Shown here piece by piece: positions 31,895 through 46,400 of a stretch of 64,000 nt of DNA (positions are counted from its first letter, which is position 1; the number at the start of each line of letters is the position of its first letter). The notes below the pieces were generated by a model. The model ran no database searches, was not told where the DNA came from, and worked only from the letters and a program-made list of their open reading frames with translations. Location: NCBI GenBank assembly GCA_031841125.1, contig CM063113.1, positions 34,493,312-34,557,311 on the forward strand, written 5' to 3'. A program made the position numbers and the translations under genes. This stretch comes from Acanthococcus lagerstroemiae. Taxonomy: Eukaryota > Arthropoda > Insecta > Hemiptera > Eriococcidae.

Positions 31895-33610
31895 TATAAC
31901 CAATTAGATTCAAATCAGGGGAATGAACAAGCGGGATTCAGAAAAGGCTATATTTTCGTTGTGAACCAAATTATTGAAAAAACAAATGAATACGACGTGG
32001 AAATTAAAATGCTTTGTATCGACTTTCTTTATAAAGCATTTGATTCAGTGGACCATAAATATATATGTTAAAAGCACTGGAAAATCAGGGAACTGAAACA
32101 GGGTTCATTGAAGTCATACAGAATTTCTATGCAAATTCGAATGCCAGAATCAGCCTTAAAGGCAAAGGGAGGGAATTCAAAATTGGAAGGGGGTCCGACA
32201 AGGGGATCCCTTGTCGCCAAACCTCTTCAACAGCATTCTGGAAGAAATATTTCGAAATCTGAAGTGGGATAGAAGGGGACTAAAGATAAATGGAGAATTC
32301 CTAAGTAATTCAAGGTACGCTGACGATATTACCTTATTTGCAGAAAATAGTAAGGAGTTGAAGAAAATGGCAGACGATAGCTATTAAGGAAATGGAAAAT
32401 AGCTGGCCCCGAGCTGTATGGCAACAAATCAAAAATAATCGGAAGAAGTGAAAGGAAAAATTTCATAATCGAAGGGTAAGAGATAGAAGAGGTAAAAGAA
32501 ATCGAATATCTGGAAAAGATTATCAGTTTTGAAGAAAGAGGCAGCAAAGAAATTATGAGGCCAATCAAAAAAAAAAAAGGTGGAACAACTTCTGGGTAAT
32601 AAAAAATCTATTTTTTGTGGAAATTTCAAAACCGTCCTCAAAATGAAAATACTAAAGAGTTCAACGGTACCAGTCCTCATGTATGTAGCGCAGACCTGGT
32701 CTCTTACAAGAAAACGAATAATGAAGCTCAAAATTACATTCAAATCTAGGGCGAGGAAACTAGTGATGTCGATCATTACAAAAACCATGATCGATCTTAC
32801 TGGAAAATGATCGATCACAAAACTACAATGTCAAGTACCCAGAGCATACTCGTACAACAGACAGATATTCATTTCCATCACAAAAATGGGTGTTTTTCTT
32901 ATGAGAGTCAAAGTAACCATCACCGTTCGCTCATCAGTTGAGTTTAGTTTCGGCGTTGTTGTTGTTGTTTGCACAGTCCGAACATTATCAATGCCAATGC
33001 ACTCTCCTCTCCACTGTGTTGGCAACAAAATAAAAAAAAAGTTTAGCAAAAATAAAAAATACCTAAAAACATTCTCTATTAGGTCCTTTTCTAAGTCAAC
33101 TTTTAAAAAACGCATTCATTTCTGCGTTCAGAGAAGTCGTAAATAGAAAGGAACTTATACTCATCTATCAATGGTCTCTTTTCTTATTCTTCATAATCGA
33201 TCATAATGATCGCCCTGAGCTCGATGATCGAAAAATATCGAGTCTTATCGAGATGATCGTGATCGATCATTTTCGAGCGAGTAAATGATCGACATCACTC
33301 GAGGAAATCGCCTAGGAAATGCAAAAATATACGAAATTATGGGTGGCGGGGATGTAGGGTATAATGTCAGAAAATCAAAGAGGAAATATGCGGGACATCT
33401 GGCGAGGGCGAATAACAATAGATGGGGAGTAATAGTACTCAACTGGATACCGCGGCAAAGGAAAAAGAAGACAGGTAGGCTAGTAGCCAGGTGGAGAGAA
33501 GAACTCGCCAGAGAGAACTGAGGCCCCAGTGGCAAAGATCAGAGCAGGATAAAAGAAAATGGAAAAGCTACGTGGGGCGTATGCCCAAAAATGGGCGGAG
33601 GTAGGGTGGC
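31895..33610 (+). pseudogene. RTE-like LINE, RT to C-terminus, interrupted by a MITE
   Basis: Readable in shifting frames: NEQAGFRKGY, VVNQIIEK, CIDFLYKAFDSVDH, SRYADDITLFAENSKE (the YADD catalytic motif), VPVLMYVAQTWSL, then, after a 540-bp insertion, KSKRKYAGHLARANNNRW, WIPRQRKKKTGR and the final QRSEQDKRKWKSY. The AGHLAR...RW block is the C-terminal domain of RTE-type elements. The 5' half is missing and many indels are present. The first part resembles the minus-strand copy at 58.7-60.5 kb in layout. Confidence 0.8.
32760..33299. mobile_element. 540-bp hAT-like MITE nested in the LINE
   Basis: The left end AGTGATGTCGATCATT (from 32762) is the inverse of the right end AATGATCGACATCACT (to 33299). 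A perfect 8-bp duplication CGAGGAAA flanks it (32752-32759, 33300-33307). The subterminal word GATCGATCATT recurs. Removing it rejoins the LINE C-terminal region. Confidence 0.85.
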
Positions 33611-34269
33611 CCCGGAGAGCCACTGCACTCACAAACGCTGAAATATATACATAGTCTGCCTCTGATATTCGTCTTACTTGGTACAATGTGGTTGAAACAT
33701 GTTTTTGCTAACGAATTTGGGGCTTTCCACTTGCAAGATGCCCCCCCCAGCAATTTTCCTTTGGTACGCTCCCGTGGAAGCACGCTTCTTACGCTTATTG
33801 TTGATAACGGACGTTAACATGTTAAGTTAGTGCCATGTCACCCTCCGGTGGATGATACTCGAAGTTTATAAACTGGTACATTAGCGCTATCTTGCGAAGA
33901 AAGCGTGTGATACGAAGAAACTGATGATTATAAACACTGTTCCTTTTCACCGACAGAGTGCGATTCCACATTATAAAATCGTTACACACCGGTGGGTGAC
34001 AGCCGCGGGCACGTGGAAACCTCAGGGATCGAGGTACCTATCTCCTGCTAAAACGGGCTGATACGTCTGGGACCTCGCATACCAAGTTTCAGCCATCTCC
34101 GTTCACCACATCCCCGGTAAAGCTCTTTTATGAAACCTTAGTGACACTCACCGGTGGGTGACATATCACTGTTTAGAACGCTCTACACTAAAAAGTAGCT
34201 CGACACCTAACGCATTAAAATAACCCCGTGAAAAAATCGGTATTTCCTCTTCTTTGCCGCATAGTGGGT
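33611..34269. other. spacer downstream of the GATA gene
   Basis: No gene recognised. The phrase CACCGGTGGGTGAC occurs twice (near 33990 and 34150), about 160 bp apart. It could include 3' untranslated sequence of the minus-strand GATA gene. Confidence 0.4.
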
Positions 34270-34431
34270 CTAACAACGACAACAGATTGGCAAAATTGAC
34301 TCGACTTGAAGTAAAGGAGAAGACCCCTGTAATCGTAACTGTATATGAAGCTCACCATTTTGTTCCAACTTGATGATCTTAGTTGGAGGAGATTGATCAG
34401 ATTTACTGCTTTTCGGCTTTCGTTTTCGAGT
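34270..34431 (-). CDS. GATA gene, basic-tail exon
   Basis: The acceptor CTGTTTCAG is followed by ACTCGAAAACGAAAG, giving [16 protein letters not shown], in phase with the C-finger exon. The open frame ends at 34270 after 53 residues. A good internal donor (AATG/GTGAGC) at 34356 offers a shorter exon leading to further exons not identified here. Confidence 0.8.
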   Translation of the reverse strand, partial: TRKRKPKSSKSDQSPPTKIIKLEQNGELHIQLRLQGSSPLLQVESILPICCRC

Positions 34432-37400
34432 CTGAAACAGATACACAGAAAATTTGATTGTACACAGTTCATCCACAAGGTAATGAATAAAGACTGAAAC
34501 CTATAGTATATTTTGTTATTACAAGACCGAAATAATAAATATTTTTATTTTTCTACGGATAATATCTTCCAATGCATTCACCCTTACTTGTATGCTATCT
34601 TTCTTCATCGTTTGAGGTCTATTAACATTATGTAACTTGAAGTACAAGCCGCAAGCATTGCAGACTGGCTCGCCTTGGGTGTTTCTCCGCCACAGTGAGG
34701 TCGTCGTGGTGCGACAGTTCGAACAAGTCAGTCCCATTCGACGGGTAGCATTCTGTAACGTCCGAAAAGACTCTTTGTTTTGATACTGCAGCCAAAGCAA
34801 AGTCCAACTTAATAATGAGTCTTATAAGACGGGGAGGGAGGTGACAAAATGTATCTTCGAGAAAAGTACCGACATTTATTTGAACTACTGAAGGGAAACG
34901 CGCCACCTCTTATCTGCATAGTGATACTTTAAATTATTTAAAACAAAAATAAAAGTAACTTGAAATACAAGCAATTTTTAACTCAACAGGACCGTAATCA
35001 CGGGGGGCCAAATGGGGCATCGTCCTCCTTGGCAACTCAATTCGCCCCGTAACAAAAAAGAATTGCTTTTACCCTTTCCCCCTCACTGGAAAATCTATAG
35101 TTACTGCGTTTCTTTGATGAAATTCGAATATCCCAAAATTGGGTTTGCCCTCCATGATACAAGAATATGGTGCAATAATTCTAGAACTAAGTAATACAGA
35201 TAAGAGGAGACACCTCGTTCAAAGAAAATTACAACTACGAATTTTATATCCCAGCCTTATCTTGTGGGGTTTTCACACTGTAAGAGGGGTAAAAGGTAGT
35301 AATACAAAAATATATTTAACGTTAACAGGGTAAGTTCTTCAGAGCTGAACGTTCAAATGCTGAAAGTCGGATTAACATCATATTTGGTGGTCACAACGGA
35401 CCCTCATACATTTCATCTGAATTCCGAGAGGTCGTCTTGAAGAAAAAGAAAGAAAAGTATTTTTCGACATCATCATTTTGTAACTATAGAAGACAGCTGA
35501 ACTAGACCAAATAACATACATGTCTGTTACTTAAAGGTTATACAGGGTACCTTAGTCGAGTAATCCTCCTTCACCTCAGTTACAGTACACAAACAACTCA
35601 AACTGACAATAGCAGAAGCGCAAATAGGGCTCAGAACTGGGGGGGGGGGGTTGAGCTCCCTTATTCTGAAACAACACCACCCCTCGCATCAGTTTCTTTG
35701 GTAATTTTTCAGAGTTTGGGGAGATATTTAGAAGTTTGGGGGCTGATCCCCCAAGCCCCCACCTATTTGTGCCTATGGACAATAGGTAGTTTTGTTTCCA
35801 ATAGTTGAGGTGTGAAGTATACATATACATGAGAGTTTCATTTTTTTTCTTTCTCATTTGTCGAAAGAGACGCCTATTTTCTTCTACATAAAAAGGTCTC
35901 CCATCGTCGGTTTGGAGGACTATTTGGAGTCATGCAGAATACACAGTAGCATGAAATGAATGCGTTTCAGAGAAAAGATGAATTGACCCCGAAAGAGGAT
36001 GGTTACAAGAAGCCAACTCCGTTGAAGAATCGAAATTTGATGACATCAATCGCGTTCATTCATTCTGGCTGCGCTGGAAAATCTCCCGACCGACGAAGTG
36101 GGACCGTTTCATATAAGTTGACGCAATTCGTCTAGAACTTAGTATATCTCGGCCCCTTCAGAAGTTATACGTACGTGAATTACATTCACACGACGTCCAG
36201 ATAAGTTGCCGGCTTATCCAGTTGAAGGAAGCTAATCTACTTGGGCGCAGTCAGTGTATACTTCACTGTTGCGCACTCTCCCAAAATTTCAAGCTATCTC
36301 TTAAATGTCTCCGGCTGGAAAACTTTTCTTTTTACTTTTTTACAATGATCAACCAATTCCCCCAGAATTTTGAAATGGTTTCCAAAGTTTTCTTTCGCAT
36401 TTCTGAAAATTCTTCCAAATTTTTCGATAAATTAAAAAAATTTTGAATTCCATGCATTCTCCAAAAATTTAGTACGCTTTCCTAGAAATGTTGGTTAACA
36501 CTCCTGAAATTATCGACTATCAATATCGCAACCCCATTCGGGGCCATATATAGAGTAGACTTTTATTCAGTACTTCGCCAATCAGCTTACAAAATTACGT
36601 TACTGAGGTTTTCTGTGTTCAAATAAATTCCGTAAAGATTAAGATTACGCAACCTTTCAAGTTCCTAATCAGGGTCGTACCACAAAGGAAAGGGCTTCTC
36701 CCTGCCAAGAAAAAGGTCCCCAAGTCGGCAAATTTAGCAAAATTGACTAACAGTTGCAGAGACGGTTTTAATATTTTGCCGCTGCAGGCCAAAACATTTT
36801 TCCGCCCAAATTTTGTCGTTTCTTCTATTCACGACTACTGAACTGAACCGTTTCTAATCATTACATTTACGAAAATTTTGAAAGTGGAGCGGCATTTTTT
36901 GTGTAAGTACTAAATTAATACTATAAAAAAAAAAAATTTAAAAAAACACGCAAAAACTGCCGCCCTCAGAAATCTCCCGCTGTAGGTCCGTGCCTACAGG
37001 GCCTACAGGGTTGGCAGAATTTTTAAAGAAGTGTTGACCTTTTCTTCTTTCTTTCTTTTCTTTTTCTCTTCCAAAAAAAAATCAGTAAATCATTCGTGCA
37101 GCAATCCTTCCAACGACACTGAGATCAAGTCCCACGAACAACTCCACTCTCACTCATAGCTATATCCTGAACAAACTGCCCCAACCAACGTGCGATATAC
37201 ATGTAATATTCCTATCTCCATCAATCATGTAATTGACTAATGCCCAAAATTTCAATCCCAGCAAAACACACATATCCCAAACTCAACACTAGAATCCTTG
37301 CTCTCCGAAAGTCACACCCAAAACCTTAAACTCGTATCATTCCTAAAAGCCACACACCTCTACTCCAAAATGTAACTCATACAGTCTCCACGTCTCTAGC

Positions 37401-40400
37401 CAATAGGCTGTACAATACGTAATTAACCCCCTCCACCCCAAAAAAAGCCATCGGTTGACAAAATTCTAATTTTTAGATGGTTCAATTAAATTCTCCTCCT
37501 CCCCTACAAAAACAGTCTCCGGTTCTGTTAATTCAAGGGAAACGAGACATCTACTGTCGAACCTTCACGGTCACTAAATTGATTACAATTTGCGTGATCA
37601 CTTGGTCCCTACATAGGCTCAACCAAAAGGGCTATGAGGGCTATAGCCCTCCCCAAACCTTGACTTTTTTTTAAATCTCAGAATATTTTACCTTTTCTGA
37701 ATAAAGTTTACTCCCCTACTTTTCTCTGGTTCAACCCCTCCCAGAGGTAATTCCTGGTTACGCCTATAAGTCCCTACGATCAAAATTGGAACATCACATA
37801 AGAAGGCATGTCAGAAGCGTATTACAGGGTGGAAAAAGACTCACCCACCAACGTTCCCCTCAGCTGGGAATACTAAAGGAAATTCTTTTATAATTTTTGT
37901 TTGATACATCTGAAACGTTTCACTAGGTGGGATGAAAAGTGATGACTTTGATTTACGCGTCTAACATGCAAATGGAAGAACTAGACGCTATCCTACAAGT
38001 CCCTTGGTACACGTGTCCCGAGGTACTCGTACAAGTTTCTCGCCATCTCCAGGTTTTTCTGAAATTTCGATTATACCACTCAGCCTTTTAACACTCGCAG
38101 TACTCCTCACTCACCCCAATTAGAATTACACGTCCGCAAATATACAAAAAAAAAATTCTGTCATCTATCCGAATGGCCTCACATCCAATCATGATTTCCT
38201 TCCGATGCCTCTGATCTCGTATCGCATGGCATTGCCTGTGCTGTTTCTAACACTCAACATCCTCAATTTTAGTTCAATCTTACAGCCGTTATAACCTGTC
38301 GTATTTCTTCAATTCTCATTGTACCTAAGGTGCTTGCGGCTATGAACGCCATGTGGGTAATAACGCCATATCACTCAAAAACATATTAGTAATAAAGAAT
38401 CTTGGTAGATGGCGTGATATACTGATTCCCAGCATAAAATGACCAAGCCAAATTTCAAGTCCGTGTGTCTATTTGTAGTTGTTGTTTTTTTTTTTTTAAA
38501 TGATCACCTCTTGTTAAACTTATTGATATTTTTATGCAGCCAGTAATAAGTACAAAATTTCAACATTAATTATGAAATGAAGAAAATAAGGTAAGTCCAA
38601 TGTTTCATACAAATTTGGAAAGCTTATTCCATCTACTTTACGATCCCACTTTGTTTTTTCAAAATGTTCAGTTGGTGAAAAGTTGTAGGCGAATTTGTAA
38701 ACTAGTCTCGGTTTTAGTACGAGTAGAAGCTGATAACAACGCCACATATCAAAATCGTTAATCGGGTCATCATTTTCGGCAAATTTTAATGGAAGGACAT
38801 TTGCTGATTGATTCCTGCCTAAAAGGGCTCCTGTGGGCCTCCCTGACTATTAGAAGAACCAAAAATGGCCTAATCCGTAGAACCGAATTAACGAATAATA
38901 CCGTCTATTTTTTGGGGGGAGGGGGGCACTAACTAAATTGTTGCAATTTTTGGAGGGAGGGGGTACTTACCAGAATCGTTGTAATTTTCAACGCACTGCG
39001 GGGGGCAGATTTTGAAAAATTGTAAGAGACCATTTGTACGTAAAATCCACTTAGGAGTAATTTTGTTTGAAATATTTTTTGACTTATAATCAAAATTCAA
39101 TTTAGGAGGCATTGTTTCACCCCTTACAGAATGAAGCTCCAGCGAGATTTCTTGAGATTTTCAGGTCGTTCCTCAGTATGCCCTACTGACCAACTACACC
39201 AAAATTCAACTTTGCGACTTTTTTGCCGAACTTAGTGTCTTTTTCACTTAATTTTCCCGGACTATCAGTCTGCACAAATACTTAAAAAGAAATTGAAATG
39301 CGTTTTTGATGACAAGCTGGAGTTGGGCAGGAATCATTCATGCGGGAGGAGTTCGCCGTTGCTTTCGCCACAGTTTTGTTGCGTTAGAGTTTTCCTACTC
39401 TGTGCGGCGTAGTTCGCTTACTAGCCACGTGCTCCACGATGTTGAGTAAGCTGTCCATGACGTGCACACGCACAGTACCAACTTTTCTGATCTGGTGGTA
39501 ACACGTCCTGTGATTGTAGTGCCTTGTTCGTGTAAGCAAGCGGGGGTTACAGGATGCGCTATGTTTTTTTGTTTTTTCTTACTTATTACTTTCAATCTTT
39601 TATTAAAAGAAAATATTCCCCCCCCCCAATTTCATTTGGCGTAAACATTTTTATTATTTAATATCAAGGCTTTTTTTTTTGAGGGGGCACGCAGTTCTCC
39701 CAAAAAAAATTTCGAGAATATCGAAAAATTGTCATAAAAACTGAAAAAAATGAAAGAATTTGATTATCCAAATACAAATTCTATTAGCGTGCCTTCAAAA
39801 AAGAAGTGACAAAAAAAGGCCTGTTTAGTACCATAGACGAATGGAATTTTTCCATGAAAATCTTCGCAGAAACGGAGAGACGAAACTTGAGACTTTCAAT
39901 TTGGGGGGGGGGGGGGGAGAAGAAAAATTTGCCGACAAAATATTTTTTGAAAACTAAAAATTTGCCGATTTTTCAACAAAATATTTTTTAATTGAAGAAA
40001 AAATAAACAAACAAACGTTCTTAGAAAATGAAAAATTCAAATGAATAGTTTCAAAAAGTGCCGACTGTCAAATTACTGGGCGTGTTTCATCCCCTCCCCC
40101 TTCATAGTTTTGTCACTGCAGCAAATGCAGATTGGAACCTTATCCCCCAAGCACTCACATCTGCGCACATGCGCAGACCCTAGTCTGGAAGGTAAGCTGG
40201 TAGGATTTCAGGAATACTTGAGAGGAACACATAACTTCCCTTTACACATTAAGGTGGTTGTTATTTATTCTTGGTGATATTTTTTTTTTTAATTTCCGCT
40301 GATTCGTCTCCTAAATTGGTTCCAATAAAATCAAAAAGAACCTACAAAATTTTAGGTTGATTGGATTGGGGGAATTCGTACCACAACCTCGCTTTCGTTC

Positions 40401-43400
40401 TTATGGAAAAAACACATGGAGTTTTGACTTTTGTTCCAGACTAAATTTCCCTCCTATATTCACCAGGACCAAAACCCGTAAATTAAACAATAGAACACAT
40501 TTGCTGTCGGATTCAGCTTGTGACATTGGACATTAAGTATTTTGCTTTCAACTTTTAGATTTTAATAAAATGTTCAACCTTCTCAAATTTCATGCTCTAG
40601 GTCAATCAGAGAATCTAGTAAAAGCGGATTAGTCACTGAAATTCAAAATTCAACGTTTGCTACCGACTTTCAGGATTTAGCTTTGTTTCAACCTTTCAGA
40701 TAACGTTCGATACTCAGCTTGAAACCTTCGGCTTTTGACTGACTAGTTTCTGATAGGAGTCCAGGGTACTCCATTTTCATAGACGAAATTTGACTTTCAG
40801 TTTGGGGAGGTGGAGAAGAAAAATTTGCCGACAAATATTTTTTCTAACTAAAAATTCGTCGACAAAATTTTTAAAAAATTCAAAATTTGCTGACTTTTAA
40901 TTGAAAAACCATAAACAAACAAAAAAGCAAACATTCATAAAAACTGAAAAATTCAAATGAACGGTGTCAAAATTTACCGACTGCCAAATTATTGGAGGTG
41001 ATTCAATCCCCCCCCCCCAATAGTTTTGTCCCTGCGCAGAAATAAAAAAACTGATAGCAGAAAGAAGTGGCGTTCATACTCTTCCAAGTTGGGTAACAAC
41101 GCCAGGAAAAGAATTTTCCAATTTTGGTTCCTGCTAAAAGTGGAAGGTCTCAAAAAAAAAAAAGATCAACCTCATAAAATGTTACAAAATACATCCCTTC
41201 ACAACATCATGCCGCACAATCCGTTTTAAAAAATGGGAGGAGGGAGATAATCGCCTTAGAAAAATGGGTGGCGTTATTACTCACAGGCACCTTATTAGCA
41301 ACCTTGTACTACTGCTCCAAGGTCTATTATTTTTATTTCTAATTGAAGGGTTCGGGGCAAGAAGTTCTGAAGTCGATTTTTTGAAGGAACAGAATATGCT
41401 GACTGGGATCATGCCAAATGCTGGTTCACATTATCTGTCACTTATAGAAAATCGACTTCACGACTTTCTGCACCCTTCCAATTTTGATCTCCTCGCTCGA
41501 AGATACATCCACCCCTACCCACTATCTGGTCTCCCAGATTCACTTTCCTCCTTCAGGTCTATTTCTGATCGCTATTCAACACACGCTCTCGTCCAACGCA
41601 TCCATTTCGTTTCCCTCACCACCAAGAGCATTTCATTCACCTGGATCCCAAATCATATTGGTATCCCAGGAAATGAGACAGTCGATCAAGCCGCACAGCA
41701 AGCTACCCAGCTACCATATGTCACTCGTCACCTCCCCATCTCAACAGATCTCACTTCCGCCATTCGCCAAACCATTTTGCGTAAGTGGTTCAAAACATCA
41801 AGTCTCTCGGCACAACAAGCTCGCACAAATCAAGCTTACACCTGTCCCCTGGTCAACGTCCCTATGTTCCTCCCGCCACGAGGAAGTTATCATCACCCGT
41901 CTAAGGATTGGACATACACGCCTTACACATACGCATCTTCTCACTAACCTTTATCCCCTCAACTGCCCACACTGTGAAGATGAAGTTTTCTCATGCCCTA
42001 ACAACTGGCGAAGATTCTCGCCCTTTGTCTTGAGTGGCTTCTGTTCTGCTGTTGCCTAATGAATTTTTGAGTAAGCTACCGCTGCGTTTACAAATGCTAC
42101 TTGTTAATTTCTCATAGTAAGAGCTTGGGTCATCTTCTTCTAGAACTTCCATTGTTAGTAGTGCTTCATTCACTAGTTTTTCGTATTGGCTTGAATTTTT
42201 TTAATCGGTTTTTGTTTGGGTTTTTTCGTAACTCTCACCAGGTCCTTCATGGTCGAATTTTGGCCCTCTCCAACTCCCACAAGCACATAAACAACACCTT
42301 CACCGCCTCACCTACCTTTCAGCTGCTGGATACCTCTGCGACATATAGACAGCAACCTTTTCCGAGCCCATAGCCTCAGAGTGTAGCTCCGTGGCTTGAT
42401 AATGATAATAATAAATAAAATTAAAAAAATAAATAAATAAATAAAAAGAAAAAGGAAACGTAATATTCTTACTTAGTAACCAAAACTGAATATATGCACA
42501 TAATGTTACTTGCTGTATCGGATTACCCAAAATTTCCACTAACCAACCCAGGCCCGGTCCCAATTAGCTCGGATAATCGGGGTTCTACAATATAACCAAA
42601 CCTCAGTTTTTCCGGAAACTTTGTACATTCCTTGGTCTAGTTCAACTCGACTATCTCAACACCCGCGCCCTTTGTTTCGGTCTCTTATTTAAAAATACAT
42701 AGGAGCTAATTCTAACCAGGGATACAGAATATCGGTAATTTTCTCGAATGTTCTCCAAACGAAGCCGAGATAACGCTTATTTATAAATACAATTTTATTT
42801 CTGCGTATATCAACAAAACACGCGTGTATACGTACCAGTCTTCTCTGAGATTTCTCTTCGTAAGTGGGACGATGAGGTAACGTAGGAACAGGATAAAAGG
42901 AATCCCTAGGGAAACCCCCAGTACCAACCCCTGGAGCGGAAGCAACTGCAACACCAAAAAATTAAAAGATTTTCTTTACAAATTTTTCGTTACAACTTTT
43001 CAACGCTTTTTTGTTTTTCGTTACTGCTATATACTCATCATTTTTGCGATATTGTAACGAGAGGCAATGCATCCAAAATAAGATACGCTGTACCCCGATG
43101 ACTGGTAGGTAGGGGATTTCCACAAGGATTCGATTCGCAAATGTCCTACTCCATTTTTAGTATACATACACCGCACGTAAAAAGATAGCGAGCGAGGTAT
43201 CATACGAATAACATAACGAAGAAATCGTATAGGCATACGTTTGTAAAAATAAACAAGCTCGGTAGAGTTCTCTAGTTTTTCGATTTTTCGATCACAGCCT
43301 CCGGCGACGGCGAATGTGTAACAAATCTACACCAAAACCGAAAGGGTAAATTGCATCAAAATGCTGAAAAAAGGTGACCAATTTTGTCTCGCCGATGTCG

Positions 43401-46400
43401 TGTTGAAGGTACACACTTTTACACTGTTTACGTACAATACTCGTTCGTTTCAAATCGTTATGTTCTTCGTATATCATAGGTATAGCAAAAATTAAGGTAT
43501 CCCAAAAAGTAGGCGCGAAATGACTTATACCACTTATATCGGTTATGTAATACGCGTGATAAATCAAATCGTACCTGCTTCTTATTTCTACCAGCCAGCA
43601 AGTTAGTGTATCTTATCGTGTGTAAAGAATAAAACGCAACAAAAAAAAATTGTTTAAATAGCATTTTCAATCGTTTGACGAGTTCGTGCGAAACTGCTCA
43701 AGAGCACAAGTCATTGATACCGGTCGAGTACGCGAATTAAAATATCCAAATGGTCAGTAAACGGTATTTAAACCGAGGAAATGGTGTACGGAAACTGCGT
43801 TCTTTTTTTTTTATGAATTTCGTTTAACATCCGAAGCCGGACCAGTTTTCGAGAGTCGACCGTTTCCGTTCCAATAAACCATAAAATTCCTCTATCGTAG
43901 CGATGCTTTCTAGAGAGCCGAATTAGCCGACACTATAATGTAAACGAAAATGAAAAAACAATACTCAGCTTCCCATAGAGCGACATTGGACTATTACAGA
44001 GAGCAATTTATGAGACAGTTTCGTTGTTTTGATTTTCGATTTCCGGACGCACGGCATTCAAAATTACCAGTCAAGTTCGCTGAATCACCGCCGCATTCTC
44101 ATCAACAATCGAGTGGGCTCCTATTTATCCTGAGAGAAGGACCACTCTCAATTTCCGGTCGTAAAGTTATGATAATAGAAAACGATCTTCGTAAGTACGG
44201 AAATATGAACTTGTCTAGACCTTAGATCATGTTACGTGCAATAAATTCGCTTCTAATGATTGGGAAGAAATGACTGAAAAAAGCTGATAATGAAAATACT
44301 AAAACCTACAACAGTAAAACCAAGCAAAGCAAACCATGGATAACAAAAGACACTCAAGTTAGATAAGTGAAGACTTTCCAAATAAAATGAATACAAATCA
44401 CTTACAGTATGAACTTTTCAATAATATGACCTATGTATGACTTGTGTGGCTTTTCTATGACCTTTTTCTTGGACCATTTTCGGACGAATCTCTAACTGAA
44501 AATTTACTAGCCTGATTTCATTGGCGTCATTGAGGAAGACAGATAATACTTACCCCCAAATTCTGTTGGGGTAGAAATTATCAAAATTACCCCCCCCCCC
44601 TCCAAAAAATCGAAGGCCAATAATTATATTTATATTCATCGTTATAAAAAATGTGTAAACGAATTAGTGCCATGTGATACTGTAATCAGTAGTACCGTAC
44701 CATACACTTAACTCGCAGTACATAACACAGGGTGTCTAATAAATCGAAATCTGAAAATAAATGACCCCCCCCCCTCTCCATTTGCTATGAATGCGTTGAA
44801 ATAATAAATTAAAGCTAAATATACTTCTTTGTCTATAATACTACGTTTTCATGGGGGAAAAAAACTAATTTTATTGCATAAGGTAGATGAGCCCAATAAG
44901 GTCCGGATACCCAATATAAGGCCCAATGTACAGATCTTGAATGCTAATGCTTTAGACTGCACTAAAACGTACATCATAGTTGTTCCTTCGTGATATGGCA
45001 ACACTGTCCAGTTGTTTTTATCAATATATTTGTCCACTGGTGCGAGGCATGCCGGTTGATGATTTTCCAATAACGTAAAAAGTGCTCCGATTTGTTTTTT
45101 GTGTAACTTGGAGGATTTACGAGTATTATGTTAGTCAAATGGAATTCATCCAGAAATCAAACATTGGATAGTTGTTGTAGTGGTAGTTGGTTAACAATAG
45201 ATGCCAGAAAGGTGAAATTTTAAGCAGTTTGGAACCGAGGTATGCGATACTCACGAAAAATAGTGTTATGTAACCTAATAAGGCCCAACCTGGTAAGATC
45301 AATTGATTATTTATCATTTCAGTTACAACTTATTCATAAATTTCTACTTGAACCAAGCTTAACTTTTTATTTACCAAATTTTAGGTCAGGCTTATTAGGT
45401 ATTAGGTTAGGTCTTACTAGGTTATAGGCAGCCTTCTTTGGTGCGCTGGCTTCATCAAGTTTTTAAAAAGGGGTATTTTTATTAGAAGATTTGAGGAACG
45501 TGGAGCAGTATAAAAAATTTTCAAGCTAGCGAATTTTTAAACATTGCAGTCGAGGACTATAACACAAAAAAAGGAAACCATGAAATCACTTACATGAAAG
45601 TCTGCAGAGCCAAGACTTAAATTAGGGCCTTATTGAGCTCACCTGCCTTAATACGCACATGGTGATCACGTCTCACACAACTCACATGAGCATGTCATAC
45701 ATGCGAAGACTCTTGTATAAGCTGATATTTCGATTTATCGTCATTACCAGAACTGCAATTTTTATGCACAAAAAATAGCGAAATATTTTATGCACTGAAT
45801 TCAGTCTAAATAATATGCCGGAAATATGCGCCAAAATTGTAAAATTATGCATAAATATGCAAATACAATATGGGTATAATTTCAAAGGAAAAATTAAGTT
45901 GAATACACTGAGACAATTTTTATCATATTTTAAAATGATCCAGCAAAGTATCTCCTTAAGAGTCCAATCTTCTTTTAATACGAGTTGCACCCAAGAGATA
46001 CGGCACCTATTCGTAATTTCTTGGTGATTAATGAATGTGATGCGGACAAGAGACAGGTTATTCACGTGCAAAAGAACATATTTTTCTAAACGCTTTTTTA
46101 CTAATTCATAAACCATTAAGTCTCCTCAATTTTTTTTTTTTTTTGAATCGAACATCATTCTCAGAACTAAAAAAATAACATTTTGGGGAAAAGAAATTGA
46201 AAAATAAGCAAAGTTGGTGCAAGATATGCGTTCAATGCCAAAATATGCGAAATATGCAGGATGAAGTGTTGCTCATTTGACTCAGAATTCTGATTCGTGA
46301 AGTCTTTTGAAACTTACACCTTTACGCCATAGATAAAAATATGCATTCGCATAAAAATTGCAGCCCTGGTCATTATAATAGAATTTTCCAATTCTAAATT

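Larger units (their letters stand above)
34760..39310. other. GATA intron with MITEs
   Basis: No further gene recognised. Two short MITEs with perfect 8-bp duplications lie here (35613-35777 and 37613-37769). The rest is AT-rich unique-looking sequence with poly-C/poly-G runs. Confidence 0.5.

Noticed and set aside
43950..44225. A 91-codon plus-strand ORF in the GATA intron
   Set aside because: No domain, no splice or start context; consistent with chance.
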